From positions 620,001 to 684,000 of the forward strand of contig DASQMX010000026.1 in assembly GCA_035645275.1 (NCBI GenBank): 64,000 nt of DNA, read 5' to 3'. This DNA is from Paranoxybacillus sp035645275 (GTDB lineage Bacteria > Bacillota > Bacilli > Bacillales > Anoxybacillaceae). Shown piece after piece: positions 26,783 through 36,113 of the stretch. Below the pieces are notes generated by a model. That model was given only the letters and a program-made list of their open reading frames with translations, had not been told where the DNA came from and ran no database searches. Both the position numbers and the translations under genes were made by a program. Numbering within the stretch: the stretch's first letter is position 1; each line of letters starts with the position of its first letter.

Positions 26783-27889
26783 TTAAATTAAAGATTTTCG
26801 CAAAATGACGTTTACTCCTTTTGGAACATAGGCAACAATTTGTGCTCCCGGCTCATTGCACGTCACCCAGCCAAGGCCGGAAAAAACAATATCCGTTTTT
26901 GGCTCTTTAATCGTGAAAGAGTGAGCGACTAGCGGCGGAAATTGCTCCATATAACTCGCTCGCGGCGGCTGCAGCAATTCACCGCTCTGTTTTTCATATA
27001 AATGATCCGCATTTTCAAGCTTTGTACGATGAATGTTTAATTCGTTTGAGAAATAGCAAACAAACGAACGCCGGCCTCCTTTGACATAGTCAAGGCGAGC
27101 AAGGCCGCCAAAAAACAATGTCTGGCTCTCATTTAATTGGTATACTTTTGGTCTAATTTCTTTTTTTGGCGTAATCACTTTTAAATCTTTCTTGTCTACA
27201 TAGTGAGCCATTTGATGATGGTTAATAATTCCCGGCGTATCATACATCACGGCTCCGTCTTCTAACGGAATTTCAATCATATCGAGCGTCGTCCCCGGAA
27301 AATACGAAGTCGTAATGACATTCCCTTCACCAGTCACTTCTTTTATAACCCGATTAATGAATGTAGATTTACCTACATTCGTACATCCGACAACATACAC
27401 ATCTTTCCCAAAGCGATAATGGTCAATCGCTTCCATCACTTTTTTCATGCCGATTCCTTTTTCTGCGCTAATTAAAAATACGTCAATTGGCTTTAACCCT
27501 AAATCTTTGGCCGATTTCTTCATCCAATGAATGAGTTTTGTGTATTTTACGGATTTCGGCAGCAAATCCACTTTGTTTCCGACAAGCAAAACATTGTTTT
27601 TACCGACAAAGCGGTGTAACCCTGGTAGCCAGCTTCCATTAAAATCAAAAATATCAACAATTTTAACGACAAGGCCGTCTGACTTCCCTATTTCGTGCAA
27701 AATTTTTAAGAAGTCATCATCTGTTAACGAAACATCTTGAACCTCATTGTAATGCTTTAGACGAAAACAGCGTTGACAAATAACGGTTTCCTTTTCTAGC
27801 GCGGCAGGAGGGGCATACCCAATTTGCTTTTCATCCTCTGTTTGAATTTGGACCCCACATCCAACGCAGCGAATCATTTCTTGTTCCAC
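26783..27889 (-). CDS. yqeH: YqeH, circularly permuted ribosome-assembly GTPase
   Basis: Needed for 30S assembly. An N-terminal treble-clef zinc finger (CVGCGVQIQ ... CQRCF) is followed by GTPase motifs in permuted order: G4 NKVDLL, G5 SAEKG, G1 GCTNVGKST, G3 DTPGI. A C-terminal RNA-binding domain completes the protein. GTG at 27889 (VEQEMIRC) is 7 nt from GGGAGG and preferred over the ATG only one base from it; 368 aa. Starts 2 nt after yqeG ends. Confidence 0.95.
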   Translation of the reverse strand: MEQEMIRCVGCGVQIQTEDEKQIGYAPPAALEKETVICQRCFRLKHYNEVQDVSLTDDDFLKILHEIGKSDGLVVKIVDIFDFNGSWLPGLHRFVGKNNVLLVGNKVDLLPKSVKYTKLIHWMKKSAKDLGLKPIDVFLISAEKGIGMKKVMEAIDHYRFGKDVYVVGCTNVGKSTFINRVIKEVTGEGNVITTSYFPGTTLDMIEIPLEDGAVMYDTPGIINHHQMAHYVDKKDLKVITPKKEIRPKVYQLNESQTLFFGGLARLDYVKGGRRSFVCYFSNELNIHRTKLENADHLYEKQSGELLQPPRASYMEQFPPLVAHSFTIKEPKTDIVFSGLGWVTCNEPGAQIVAYVPKGVNVILRKSLI

Positions 27890-27891
27890 AC

Positions 27892-28410
27892 TCATTCCTC
27901 CCAATAAATCATACCTTTTCGTTTCATCATATTTAAAATTTTCCGCTCAATTTTCCGATTAATGCGCGTAAAAAATCCATCTGTATCAGCAACCGGCACA
28001 ACTAAAATCGTATGTACTCCAAACCGATTGCCTCCTAACACATCTGTCAATAATTGATCACCAATGACGACAACTTCTTCTTTTTTCAACTTCATGAGTT
28101 GTAACGCCCGCTGAAAAGCATGCGTTAATGGTTTCCGGGCCTCGAAGATAAATGGAATATTTAGCGGTTCTGCAAACGATTTTACTCGCTTTTCGTTATT
28201 ATTCGACACAATCGTGACTTGAATGCCTTGATTTCGCATATTTTCGAACCATTTCACCAAGTCAGGAGTTGCATTCGGACGGTCCCATTCTATAAGCGTA
28301 TTATCAAGATCGGTAATAATCCCTTTAATTCCTTTTTCTTTCAAGGTTTCTGGAGTAATGTCAAAAACGCTTTTGACATGCTCATTGGGCAAAAAATATC
28401 GCAGCATCAC
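27892..28410 (-). CDS. yqeG: YqeG, HAD-family phosphatase (IIIA subfamily)
   Basis: 172 aa with HAD motif I ITDLDNTLIEWD (nucleophile Asp), motif II VTIVSNNN and motif III VVIGDQLLTD. Substrate unknown in this family (a phosphatidylglycerophosphatase-like relationship has been proposed). First gene of the operon; start GTG at 28410 or ATG one codon later. Confidence 0.93.
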   Translation of the reverse strand: MMLRYFLPNEHVKSVFDITPETLKEKGIKGIITDLDNTLIEWDRPNATPDLVKWFENMRNQGIQVTIVSNNNEKRVKSFAEPLNIPFIFEARKPLTHAFQRALQLMKLKKEEVVVIGDQLLTDVLGGNRFGVHTILVVPVADTDGFFTRINRKIERKILNMMKRKGMIYWEE

Positions 28411-28546
28411 GTTTACACCTTCGCCTTTCTATAACATTAAACCTTTAAACATGATACATAATTTTTTTTATTGTTTCAAAACAAACTTTGACAAATATAT
28501 ACAAGCTAAAAAAACTTTTCGACAAACACTCAGTTTTTTCAACATT

Positions 28547-28646
28547 TGTGGATAATTTTATTCACATTATCCATACATACTCCATCACTTATTTTTACGA
28601 TTATAAACAAAATTTCCACAACTTACCCACAAAGAGATGTGGATAA
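28547..28646. promoter_or_regulatory. DnaA-box cluster upstream of sda
   Basis: Two perfect boxes on the reverse strand (TGTGGATAA at 28547 and 28638). Three one-mismatch boxes on the forward strand: TTATTCACA at 28558, TTATCCATA at 28567, TTACCCACA at 28623. All lie in the 339-bp gap between yqeG and sda. In B. subtilis sda is activated by DnaA, so this array is the expected control region. Confidence 0.85.
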
Positions 28647-28749
28647 AGGAACGGTTGTTCTATCATCTTAATCATGATAAATTATAAATAACTTACCATT
28701 ATATGTATTTATCTATACATTCATTCCATATTTGAAAGGAGTTTCTAGG

Positions 28750-28890
28750 ATGAGAAATTTATCCGATGAGTTGTTAATTGAATCTTACTATAAAGCAATC
28801 GAACTTAAATTAAGTCCAGATTTTATTGAATTAATTGAGAGAGAAATTTTCCGCCGCTCGTTAGCACATAAAATTAAACTCTCTTCATAA
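28750..28890 (+). CDS. sda: Sporulation checkpoint inhibitor Sda
   Basis: 46-residue inhibitor of the KinA-type sporulation kinases, made when replication initiates or is blocked. Sequence MRNLSDELLIESYYKAIELK then SPDFIELIEREIFRRSL matches the Sda helical hairpin. Preceded by AAAGGAG. Next to yqeG as in B. subtilis, with DnaA boxes upstream and a terminator immediately downstream. Confidence 0.96.
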   Translation: MRNLSDELLIESYYKAIELKLSPDFIELIEREIFRRSLAHKIKLSS

Positions 28891-28891
28891 T

Positions 28892-28918
28892 GAGCCAAGA
28901 AGGGGCTCTATTTTTTTT
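28892..28918 (+). terminator. sda terminator
   Basis: GAGCC, 7-nt loop, GGCTC, then eight T's after TA. The stem is short (5 bp plus flanking pairs), but the U tract is strong. Its T tract abuts the psd stop codon. Confidence 0.8.
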
Positions 28919-29699
28919 ACTGTTTTAAATAGCCAATTCTTTCACCGACTTTGATATCCATTGGCACTTTAATCGCTGGATCGAGCTCAAATGCATCCTT
29001 TTCAAATAACAACACTACTGTTGAACCAAAAGAAAAATAAGCAATTTCTTCTCCCTTGGTCAGATATTCCCCTTTATGCGTCAATTCGATGCTGTTCACA
29101 AACATCGCTCCTACTTTTACAATCGCTGCATGCTTTCCGTTTACATTTACTTCAGTAATCAGACGATAGTTTTTTGATAAAGGTGCCTTTCCATATTTTA
29201 AACCTAGTCGATTCACTGGGTAAGATTTTTTACCAAGTGACCACTGATTCGTAATCACACCAGATATTGGGCTATGTATGCGGTGATAATGACTTGGGCT
29301 TAAATATAAAATAATAAACAATCCGTTTAAATATTTTTTAGCTGCTTGACTGCTTCCAAGCATTTCTTGAATCGAATAACATTTTCCTTTAACGATGATT
29401 TCTTTTGTTTCTGTAATGACTCCGATATCTTCAATGACGGCATCCACAGGGCTAATCACGCTGTTTTCTGTTTGGTCAATCGGTCTGATTCCCTGCTTTA
29501 ACTTACGAATAAATAATTGTTGCAACGTTTTGTATTGCTTTAAATTTTTTTCCATTTCGTTTTGGTTAATACGATAAATTTTCGCATAAGATGGAATAAA
29601 CAACGCGCTGAGCCGCGATTTAGTAAATAACGCAATTAATTTTGAGGATACGGAATGATTAGTAAGTTCTATAAATAAACGGTAAAACAATTTTAACAA
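28917..29699 (-). CDS. psd: Phosphatidylserine decarboxylase proenzyme
   Basis: Makes phosphatidylethanolamine. The 260-residue precursor has the HYHRIHSPISG active-site region and the self-cleavage motif FSFGSTVVL near residue 225, where the Ser becomes the pyruvoyl group. Start is TTG at 29699, 8 nt after GGAGGG. Divergent from pssA, its pathway partner. Confidence 0.95.
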   Translation of the reverse strand: MLKLFYRLFIELTNHSVSSKLIALFTKSRLSALFIPSYAKIYRINQNEMEKNLKQYKTLQQLFIRKLKQGIRPIDQTENSVISPVDAVIEDIGVITETKEIIVKGKCYSIQEMLGSSQAAKKYLNGLFIILYLSPSHYHRIHSPISGVITNQWSLGKKSYPVNRLGLKYGKAPLSKNYRLITEVNVNGKHAAIVKVGAMFVNSIELTHKGEYLTKGEEIAYFSFGSTVVLLFEKDAFELDPAIKVPMDIKVGERIGYLKQ

Positions 29700-29818
29700 G
29701 CCTAATTCCCTCCGTTTTTAAAAGAATCATTTTTACTACTTTCCATATTATAAATAAAATGTTTATAATTGAAGTACGCAACGTTCCGCGTCCCATCTCT
29801 AAAAAGGAGTGAGGAGAA

Positions 29819-30358
29819 ATGTTTTTATCGGATTATCTCGACCATACGTTAAAAAAACTAAAAGCCCATACAGCGAACGCATTAACATTAATAAATCTTT
29901 CCTTAGGCGGATTTTCCATTCTTTTTACATTAAAAGGACAATTAAACGTAAGTGTGCTGCTTATTTTTTTAGCTGCTCTTGCTGATCGATTTGATGGGAC
30001 CGTGGCGCGGAAATTAAATATTGAATCGGAGCTCGGCAAACAATTGGACTCAATGAGTGATATTATATCATTTGGAGTGGCACCTGCACTATTACTTTAT
30101 CAAGGTTTATTGCATGAATTTGGTTTTCCCGGTGCGTTTTTCACGATTTTATATATTGGATGCGGAGCATTTCGTCTTGCCCGTTTCAACATTACGGAAA
30201 ATAACGGATATTTTTCGGGACTCCCTATCACCGCAGCAGGAGTATTGCTAACATTAAGCTATTTAACGATTCATTATTTTCCACCACAATTTTTTATCTT
30301 TCTAATGATTATCTTGTCATTTTTAATGGTAAGTACGTTTAAGCTAAAAAAAGTTTAA
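29819..30358 (+). CDS. pssA: CDP-diacylglycerol-serine O-phosphatidyltransferase
   Basis: Integral membrane enzyme making phosphatidylserine, the substrate of Psd. The CDP-alcohol phosphotransferase signature D-x2-DG-x2-AR-x8-G-x3-D-x3-D is complete, running from DRFDGTVAR to KQLDSMSD. 179 aa with several membrane helices. Shine-Dalgarno AAAGGAGTGAGGAG. Confidence 0.95.
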   Translation: MFLSDYLDHTLKKLKAHTANALTLINLSLGGFSILFTLKGQLNVSVLLIFLAALADRFDGTVARKLNIESELGKQLDSMSDIISFGVAPALLLYQGLLHEFGFPGAFFTILYIGCGAFRLARFNITENNGYFSGLPITAAGVLLTLSYLTIHYFPPQFFIFLMIILSFLMVSTFKLKKV

Positions 30359-30365
30359 CTAGAAG

Positions 30366-30475
30366 TTGGCTGTCTCATGAGCGTCTCCACTCCCTCAAAC
30401 GATTACAATATTTATGGTGATCATCTCCCTAAACCCATACATATTGTAGAGGGGTGACCTGTGAGACAGCCTCTT
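30366..30475 (+). repeat. Palindromic intergenic repeat, divergent copy L
   Basis: Outer arms GGCTGTCTCATGAGCGTCT and GACCTGTGAGACAGCCTCTT match the TGTCTCA arm class seen in copies G, I and K. The inner part is diverged (CTCCACTC ... ATATTGTAGAGGGGTGACC). It starts 7 nt after the pssA stop and can act as its terminator. The following 30477-30700 holds only AT-rich sequence and the motA leader. Confidence 0.65.
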
Positions 30476-30700
30476 TATATGTTACTCATACTAAATTCCC
30501 TTTTCAAAATAACATATTAATTATATGATAAATTTGGAAGAATAATAATTTGCTAGTTTAGGAAAATAATTTTTCCCTATCTTTACTTTGTCTAATCTTC
30601 CATCATAAGGAAAATCATTGCGTAAAACAGTAGTAATGTACAAACTAAGAATACCACTATTTTCGCACTAATATCCTAACTAATACATAGAGGTGATTAT

Positions 30701-31492
30701 ATGGACAAAACATCAATTATCGGCATTATTCTTGGGATCATCGCGGTAGGCCTCGGAATGGTCTATAAAGGCGTAAGCCCTTCCGTATTGATTAACCCCG
30801 CTGCTATTTTAATTATTATCGTTGGAACGATAGCATCCGTTACCATCGCCTTTCCAACGAGCGAAATTAAAAAAGTGCCAAAATTGTTAGGCGTGATTTT
30901 TAAGGAGCAAAAAATTCCAAAAATTGAAGAACTCATTCCGCTTTTTGTCGAATGGGCAAACATTGCCCGCCGCGAAGGATTATTAGCATTAGAAGCAAAG
31001 GTGGAAGAAATTGATGATCCGTTTTTACGCAATGGCTTAAGCATGGCGATCGACGGACAGACGCAGGAATTTATCCGCGATGTCATGACCGAAGAAATTG
31101 CAGCGATGGAAGAGAGACATCAAGCGAATGCTGCTATCTTTACACAAGCAGGAACCTATGCTCCAACGTTAGGCGTTCTTGGTGCCGTAGTTGGGCTGAT
31201 TGCTGCTTTGGGACATATGGAAAATGTTTCAGAACTGGGACACGCTATCAGTGCTGCATTCGTTGCTACTTTGATGGGTATTTTTACAGGCTATGTATTA
31301 TGGCATCCATTTGCCAATAAATTAAAGAGAAAATCAAAAGAAGAAGTTAAAGTCCGGCAAGTGATGATTGAAGGAGTTCTTTCCATTTTAGAAGGACAAG
31401 CACCCCGGGCGATTGAGCAAAAATTAGCTTCTTATCTCCCTGAAACTGAAAGAAAAAAGGTGCTGTCGGAGGGAGATAAACAAGATGGCTAA
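30701..31492 (+). CDS. motA: Flagellar motor stator protein MotA
   Basis: Proton-channel stator subunit. 263 aa with four membrane segments. The sequence is close to B. subtilis MotA: MDKTSIIGIILGIIAVGLGM at the start, the cytoplasmic loop ARREGLLALE, and channel helix GTYAPTLGVLGAVVGLI. GAGGTG precedes ATG. Overlaps motB by 8 nt. Confidence 0.95.
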   Translation: MDKTSIIGIILGIIAVGLGMVYKGVSPSVLINPAAILIIIVGTIASVTIAFPTSEIKKVPKLLGVIFKEQKIPKIEELIPLFVEWANIARREGLLALEAKVEEIDDPFLRNGLSMAIDGQTQEFIRDVMTEEIAAMEERHQANAAIFTQAGTYAPTLGVLGAVVGLIAALGHMENVSELGHAISAAFVATLMGIFTGYVLWHPFANKLKRKSKEEVKVRQVMIEGVLSILEGQAPRAIEQKLASYLPETERKKVLSEGDKQDG

Positions 31493-32234
31493 AAAGAAAA
31501 AGCACCTTCATGAAGACCATATTGATGAAACTTGGCTGATTCCATATGCGGACTTACTAACTTTATTATTGGCACTTTTTATCGTTTTATTCGCCAGCAG
31601 CCAACTCGATGCAAAAAAATTCCAGCAAATTGCCCGCTCATTCAACAGCGCTTTAGCGGGTGGTACAGGTGTTCTTGAATATCCAAGCCCATTAGATGAA
31701 GAACAACTACAATCCTTGAATCGAGAAGATCAAAAAAATAATAAAAATAAACAACCAGCTTATGAAAAAAAAGAATTACAACAAGTACAAGAAAAAATTA
31801 ATCAATACATTCAGCAAAAAAATTTAACTGGTCAGCTTAAAACGACATTAACTGAAGAAGGGCTTCTTGTTACCATTTTAGACGATGTATTGTTTGATTC
31901 TGGAAGCGCTGAAGTAAGGCCGCAAGATCGAAAGCTGGTCAAAGAAATTTCCCAGCTGCTCGTCATGAATCCACCGCGCAGCATTATTATTAGCGGTCAT
32001 ACCGATAATGTCCCAATTAATAATTCACAATTTGCGTCCAACTGGGAACTAAGTGTAATGCGCGCTGTTAACTTCATGAGTTTATTATTAGAAAACAAGC
32101 AGCTCGACCCACGTTGGTTTAGCGCAAAAGGCTACGGTGAATATAAACCAGTTGCCTCCAACGATACAGAAGAAGGAAGAAAGAAAAATCGCCGCGTTGA
32201 AATTTTGATTTTACCAAACGAAGCAACCAATTAA
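31485..32234 (+). CDS. motB: Flagellar motor stator protein MotB
   Basis: Peptidoglycan-anchored stator subunit. Single membrane helix with the proton-binding aspartate Asp23 in PYADLLTLLLALFIVLFAS, a plug and linker region, and an OmpA-like peptidoglycan-binding domain (IIISGHTDNVPI, KNRRVEILI). 249 aa. The PYAD proton-type motif and resemblance to B. subtilis MotB favour H+ rather than Na+ coupling. Confidence 0.95.
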   Translation: MAKKKKHLHEDHIDETWLIPYADLLTLLLALFIVLFASSQLDAKKFQQIARSFNSALAGGTGVLEYPSPLDEEQLQSLNREDQKNNKNKQPAYEKKELQQVQEKINQYIQQKNLTGQLKTTLTEEGLLVTILDDVLFDSGSAEVRPQDRKLVKEISQLLVMNPPRSIIISGHTDNVPINNSQFASNWELSVMRAVNFMSLLLENKQLDPRWFSAKGYGEYKPVASNDTEEGRKKNRRVEILILPNEATN

Positions 32235-32345
32235 AAAGAGGATGGCCCTAGACCACACAACCATAATATATAGGACATAATATCGATAAGAACACTATAT
32301 ATTATGGATTGCTCGCGAGGTCACACTTATGGGTCATCCTCTTTT
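32235..32345 (-). repeat. Palindromic intergenic repeat, copy F
   Basis: Minus orientation with a third arm class: AAAGAGGATG-CCC ... GGGTCATCCTCTTT. Inner AATATATAG and CTATATATT arms are present. It begins at the base after the motB stop and lies between two convergent genes, with T runs on both strands, so it can terminate both. Confidence 0.88.
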
Positions 32346-32356
32346 TCGTTTCTCCG

Positions 32357-33394
32357 CTAAATTTTAAAAGAAATTTTAATAATTCCTGCCTTAATCATCG
32401 TATCAACAATAATGACAAGCGCCGGCCCTAAAAATAAACCGACAAACCCGAGCAGCTGAAACCCTAAATAAACGCTAACTAATGCCGCAAGCGGGCTAAT
32501 TCCTAAATTTGAAGAAAAAATTTTCGGCTCAATTATTCTACGAATAACCGTAATGACGATAAACAACACAATCAGCCCAATTCCTAACCCTTGGTTTCCG
32601 TTCATCAGGCTGAAGATGGCCCAAGGCACAAGAACGGAGCCTGTTCCTAAAATCGGTAAAATATCTACTACCACAATTAATAATGATAGAATGATAGGAT
32701 ACTCGACCCGCAAAAGCAGCAAACCACTAAGCGCCAACAAAAATGTAATTAAACTTAATAAAAATTGCGCCTTAATAAAGCCAACTCCTGCCTTATTCAA
32801 CTGTGTCATAATAATCGTTAACCGTTGTTTCGTATCAGCAGATAAATATTTTTCAATACTTTTCTTTAATCTAGGCAAATCCAAACTAATTAGAAAAAGG
32901 GCGATTAAGTAAATTAAAAAGTGAATAATCAACCCCGGAATAGTCGTAATATAATGAATAATTGCCTCCGTTAAGTTTTTCGCAAAATTAAGCAATAAGT
33001 TTTTGATTGCCTCAACGCTGTTTTCTAATGAAACAATGATTTCTTTCGGAATGGAATGGGAATATAGCTCCCATTTTTTTATAAATTGATCGACAACTAC
33101 AGTAATTTCCGATAAGACAGAAGGGAGTTTTTGTGAAAATGTAATCACTTGTTCAATAATAATAACGATTGTAAAGTACGAAACAAAGCCAATGATAATC
33201 ACAAACAAGGAAAAAACGGTCGTTACCGCATGGATTCGTTTAAACTTGTGTTGTTGCTGCAGCTTTTGCACAAATGGCTCTAATAAAAGAGCGGTAATAA
33301 GGGCAAATATTAATGGTAGGCTGTATGGAATTAAATAAAAAAGAATCGCTAATAGTACGACAAGTGTAATAAACTTTTTAATCATCGTCTTCAT
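32357..33394 (-). CDS. AI-2E family transporter, YtvI-like
   Basis: 345-residue permease-like protein with about eight membrane helices and the family signature VVDILPILGTGSVLVPW, followed by IIEPKIFSSNLGISPL and FLGPALVIIVDT. B. subtilis has several paralogues (YtvI, YrrI and others) whose substrates are unproven. The closest group by arrangement seems to be YtvI, but this is not certain. A second paralogue lies at 56078-57139. Confidence 0.88.
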   Translation of the reverse strand: MKTMIKKFITLVVLLAILFYLIPYSLPLIFALITALLLEPFVQKLQQQHKFKRIHAVTTVFSLFVIIIGFVSYFTIVIIIEQVITFSQKLPSVLSEITVVVDQFIKKWELYSHSIPKEIIVSLENSVEAIKNLLLNFAKNLTEAIIHYITTIPGLIIHFLIYLIALFLISLDLPRLKKSIEKYLSADTKQRLTIIMTQLNKAGVGFIKAQFLLSLITFLLALSGLLLLRVEYPIILSLLIVVVDILPILGTGSVLVPWAIFSLMNGNQGLGIGLIVLFIVITVIRRIIEPKIFSSNLGISPLAALVSVYLGFQLLGFVGLFLGPALVIIVDTMIKAGIIKISFKI

Positions 33395-33464
33395 TCATCT
33401 CGTTTCTATAAATAATTGCTATTTCCTATGTTAAATATAGCGAATGACTGTCGCAAAAATCAAT

Positions 33465-33495
33465 AAAAAAACGGCCTTTATAATGGCCGTTTTTT
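33465..33495 (-). terminator. uppP terminator
   Basis: AAAAAACGGCC, loop TTTATAAT, GGCCGTTTTTT; stem with T runs on both strands. The uppP stop codon lies inside the 3' side of the stem. Confidence 0.88.
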
Positions 33496-34273
33496 AAAAT
33501 TTCCCTGTTGTTTGAAATGCAATAATAATGAATCCAAGAACCCATACATATACCGCAAATACTTTTAATGAATGTTTCTTTAAATGATCAATCATCCATT
33601 TGACTGCCAAATAACCGAATAAGGCAGAAGAGATAGTTCCAACGATTAAGGCAGAGATAGAGATATTCTCGACATTTCCTTGGACTAAGTCGACCGATTG
33701 CAATAAAATCGCCCCAGCGATGGCTGGAATTGATAATAAGAATGAAAAATAGGCTGCTGTTTCGCGATCAAGTTTACGGATTAGCGCCGCAACAATCGTT
33801 AACCCCGAGCGGGAGATCGCTGGGAAAATGGCTGCCGCCTGAAATGTTCCAATCACCAACGCATCGGTATATGTAATATCCTCCATTCGTTTATATCCAT
33901 TTTTGATTCCATCAGCAAACCAAAGGAAAAGACCTGTTATTAAAAATTCCCAACCGATTGTTACACCTGTTTTCGAGATTTCTTCAAAATAATCTTTAAA
34001 CAACAAACCAATCACAACCGCTGGAATCGTTCCAACAACTAACAAAAATGTCAACTTGCTAAACGGCTTTCTTAAAATATATAAAAGCTCTTCCTTATAA
34101 ATAATAAATACGGCAAGCAATGTTCCGATATGAAGCATCGTATCGAGAAACAATCCTGCTTCATCTAAGCCAAATAAATGTCTGCCTAAATATAAATGAC
34201 CGGTACTGCTAATCGGCAAAAATTCTGTCAACCCTTGAATAAGACCTAAAATAAAGGCTTCTAACTTCGTCAT
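33494..34273 (-). CDS. uppP: Undecaprenyl-diphosphate phosphatase UppP (BacA)
   Basis: Membrane enzyme that recycles undecaprenyl diphosphate to the carrier phosphate for cell-wall synthesis. Motifs GLTEFLPISSTGHL near residue 20 and FPAISRSGLTIVAAL are intact. Start ATG at 34273 (MTKLEAFILG) follows AGGTGGGA; 259 aa; the ten upstream in-frame residues contain that ribosome site. Confidence 0.96.
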   Translation of the reverse strand: MTKLEAFILGLIQGLTEFLPISSTGHLYLGRHLFGLDEAGLFLDTMLHIGTLLAVFIIYKEELLYILRKPFSKLTFLLVVGTIPAVVIGLLFKDYFEEISKTGVTIGWEFLITGLFLWFADGIKNGYKRMEDITYTDALVIGTFQAAAIFPAISRSGLTIVAALIRKLDRETAAYFSFLLSIPAIAGAILLQSVDLVQGNVENISISALIVGTISSALFGYLAVKWMIDHLKKHSLKVFAVYVWVLGFIIIAFQTTGKF

Positions 34274-34383
34274 TTTATCCCACCTGTCTTTATTTTTCTC
34301 CACTTAATGTATTATATTGAGATTTGTCCAAAGACACCACTATTTTTTATGCAAATATAACAACAATTAGCCAATTCTATTCA

Positions 34384-35724
34384 TCACCCCGTAAACAGTT
34401 CACCATCCGGATAGCGCACTTTCGTTTTTTCCGGCTTAGAAATTGAGTACACTAATGTCAAAGGTCCCATTTTCCCTAAAAACATAATAAAAATAATAAT
34501 AATTTTTCCTAACGACGATAAATGCGGAGTAAAGTTCATCGATAAACCAACTGTACCAAACGCTGAAACAACTTCGAACAAAATCGGCATTAACCCGGCA
34601 TCTTCCGTAAATGTCAACAGCATTGTTGCAATAAAAATAAATAAAATACTAATCGATAAAATCGCTAATGCCCGAAATAAAATTTGATTACGGATAGTGC
34701 GATTAAAAATAATAATTTCTTCTTTCCCTTTAATAAAATTAATGACCGCAAACACAATGACAATAAAAGTCGTTAATTTAATTCCACCGCCCGTAGAGGT
34801 ACTTCCTGCACCGACAAACATAAGTAAAAGCATTAACATTAATGTCGGCTGCTCGAGAGAAGCGATATCAATCGTGTTGAATCCCGCCGTCCGCGGTGTA
34901 ATTCCTTGAAAGTAAGCGGCCCATATTTTTTCTGAAGCGGATAGTTTTCCGAGCGTATTCGAATTGGAATATTCAAAAGCGAAAATCGCTAATATTGCTA
35001 AAACATTGACAATGAGCGTACTTATTAACATTACTTTTGAATGCAACGATAGTTTTTTAAAACGGCGCTGATAATATAAATCGAATACAACCGTAAATCC
35101 TAATCCACCGGTCATAATTAAAGTAGTAATCACAAGGTTAACAATTGGATCACCGACAAAGCGGGACAGATTGTCAGGCCAAAGCGCAAATCCTGCATTG
35201 TTGAACGCCGCTATTGTATGGAATAAGCTGTAGTATAATCCTTTCGCCCATCCCATTTCAGGAACCCACTTTATCGCTAAAAAAATAACTCCCAACAATT
35301 CCATGATAAAAACGAAAATAAATAAGTTGCGAACGAGACGAATCACTCCGCCGAGAGAAGGCTGATTTAACGCTTCTTGCATGAGCAAACGCTGCTTCAT
35401 GCCGATTTTTTTTCCAAGCATAATGACAACAAGAACGGCAAATGCCATCACTCCAATCCCGCCAATTTGGATTAAAAGCATAATGACAATTTCCCCGAAT
35501 AACGTAAACGTTGAGCCTATGTCAAGCGTCGCTAATCCCGTTACCGTTGCCGCTGATGTCGAAATAAAAAAAGCATCAATCCAGCTGATTTCTTTCTCTG
35601 TCGCAAATGGAAGCTTTAAAAGCAAGCCGCCGAGAGTAACAAGGCAAATAAAAATAAGCGCTAAAAATTGCGGCGGAGTAAATTTAATTGGTTTGTACAT
35701 CATTTTTGACTGATATTCTCGCAT
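34384..35724 (-). CDS. Ktr potassium uptake channel subunit (KtrB/KtrD type)
   Basis: TrkH/Ktr superfamily channel-forming subunit, 446 aa, with four pore repeats: AATVTGLATLD, FNNAGFALW, TPRTAGFNTID and FGTVGLSMNF. Needs a cytosolic KtrA/KtrC partner, absent here. KtrB versus KtrD cannot be decided from sequence alone; the solitary gene arrangement is like ktrD. Preceded by a c-di-AMP riboswitch and terminator, so high c-di-AMP should turn it off. Confidence 0.92.
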   Translation of the reverse strand: MREYQSKMMYKPIKFTPPQFLALIFICLVTLGGLLLKLPFATEKEISWIDAFFISTSAATVTGLATLDIGSTFTLFGEIVIMLLIQIGGIGVMAFAVLVVIMLGKKIGMKQRLLMQEALNQPSLGGVIRLVRNLFIFVFIMELLGVIFLAIKWVPEMGWAKGLYYSLFHTIAAFNNAGFALWPDNLSRFVGDPIVNLVITTLIMTGGLGFTVVFDLYYQRRFKKLSLHSKVMLISTLIVNVLAILAIFAFEYSNSNTLGKLSASEKIWAAYFQGITPRTAGFNTIDIASLEQPTLMLMLLLMFVGAGSTSTGGGIKLTTFIVIVFAVINFIKGKEEIIIFNRTIRNQILFRALAILSISILFIFIATMLLTFTEDAGLMPILFEVVSAFGTVGLSMNFTPHLSSLGKIIIIFIMFLGKMGPLTLVYSISKPEKTKVRYPDGELFTG

Positions 35725-35760
35725 ATGACATACCCCTTACGAAACATTGTTTTTTGCAAC

Positions 35761-35787
35761 AAAAAAACACAGGAGAACTCTCCTGTG
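35761..35787 (-). terminator. Riboswitch-controlled terminator before the ktr gene
   Basis: Minus strand CACAGGAGA, GT, TCTCCTGTG then T7: a perfect 9-bp stem 40 nt before the start codon. Its 5' arm adjoins the riboswitch aptamer. Confidence 0.92.
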
Positions 35788-35915
35788 CACCGTCTCCCTC
35801 TCCTAAAACGCTGACGAGGTTAGCTGTCGGGTTAGGGATTTAGGAGTTTCCCCTCATAAAAAACATGATTCACCCCAAGCGGCACGCGCCGCAACATGTG
35901 GTTCCCCCGCTCCAT
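35788..35915 (-). promoter_or_regulatory. c-di-AMP riboswitch (ydaO-yuaA leader)
   Basis: Minus strand contains the conserved aptamer blocks in order: GGGGGAACCA, CTTGGGGTGAATC, GGGGAAACTCC, CCTAACCCGACAGCTAACC, then GAGGG before the terminator. These are the core of the ydaO class, which binds cyclic di-AMP and is known to precede potassium-transport genes. Binding should favour the terminator. The gap upstream of the promoter to corA (35989-36113) holds nothing else recognised. Confidence 0.93.
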
Positions 35916-35959
35916 ATATGTATGGATTAAGCGTTACTCCATATTCATTTATGTCGTTT

Positions 35960-35988
35960 ATGTTACATATTACTTCATAAACTGTAAA
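35960..35988 (-). promoter_or_regulatory. Promoter of the riboswitch-ktr transcript
   Basis: Minus strand TTTACA (5/6), 17 bp, TAACAT (4/6), about 45 nt before the first conserved aptamer block. Confidence 0.6.
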
Positions 35989-36113
35989 GATGGATTTTCC
36001 CGCATTTCCTGCATTTTTCGTCGATTATTCTTTCATTTTATCGCTTTCATTTCTTCTCTTTTAAGTTCTCTCATTATTTCTTATAAATCCACTAATCGTT
36101 GAGAGAACGATTT

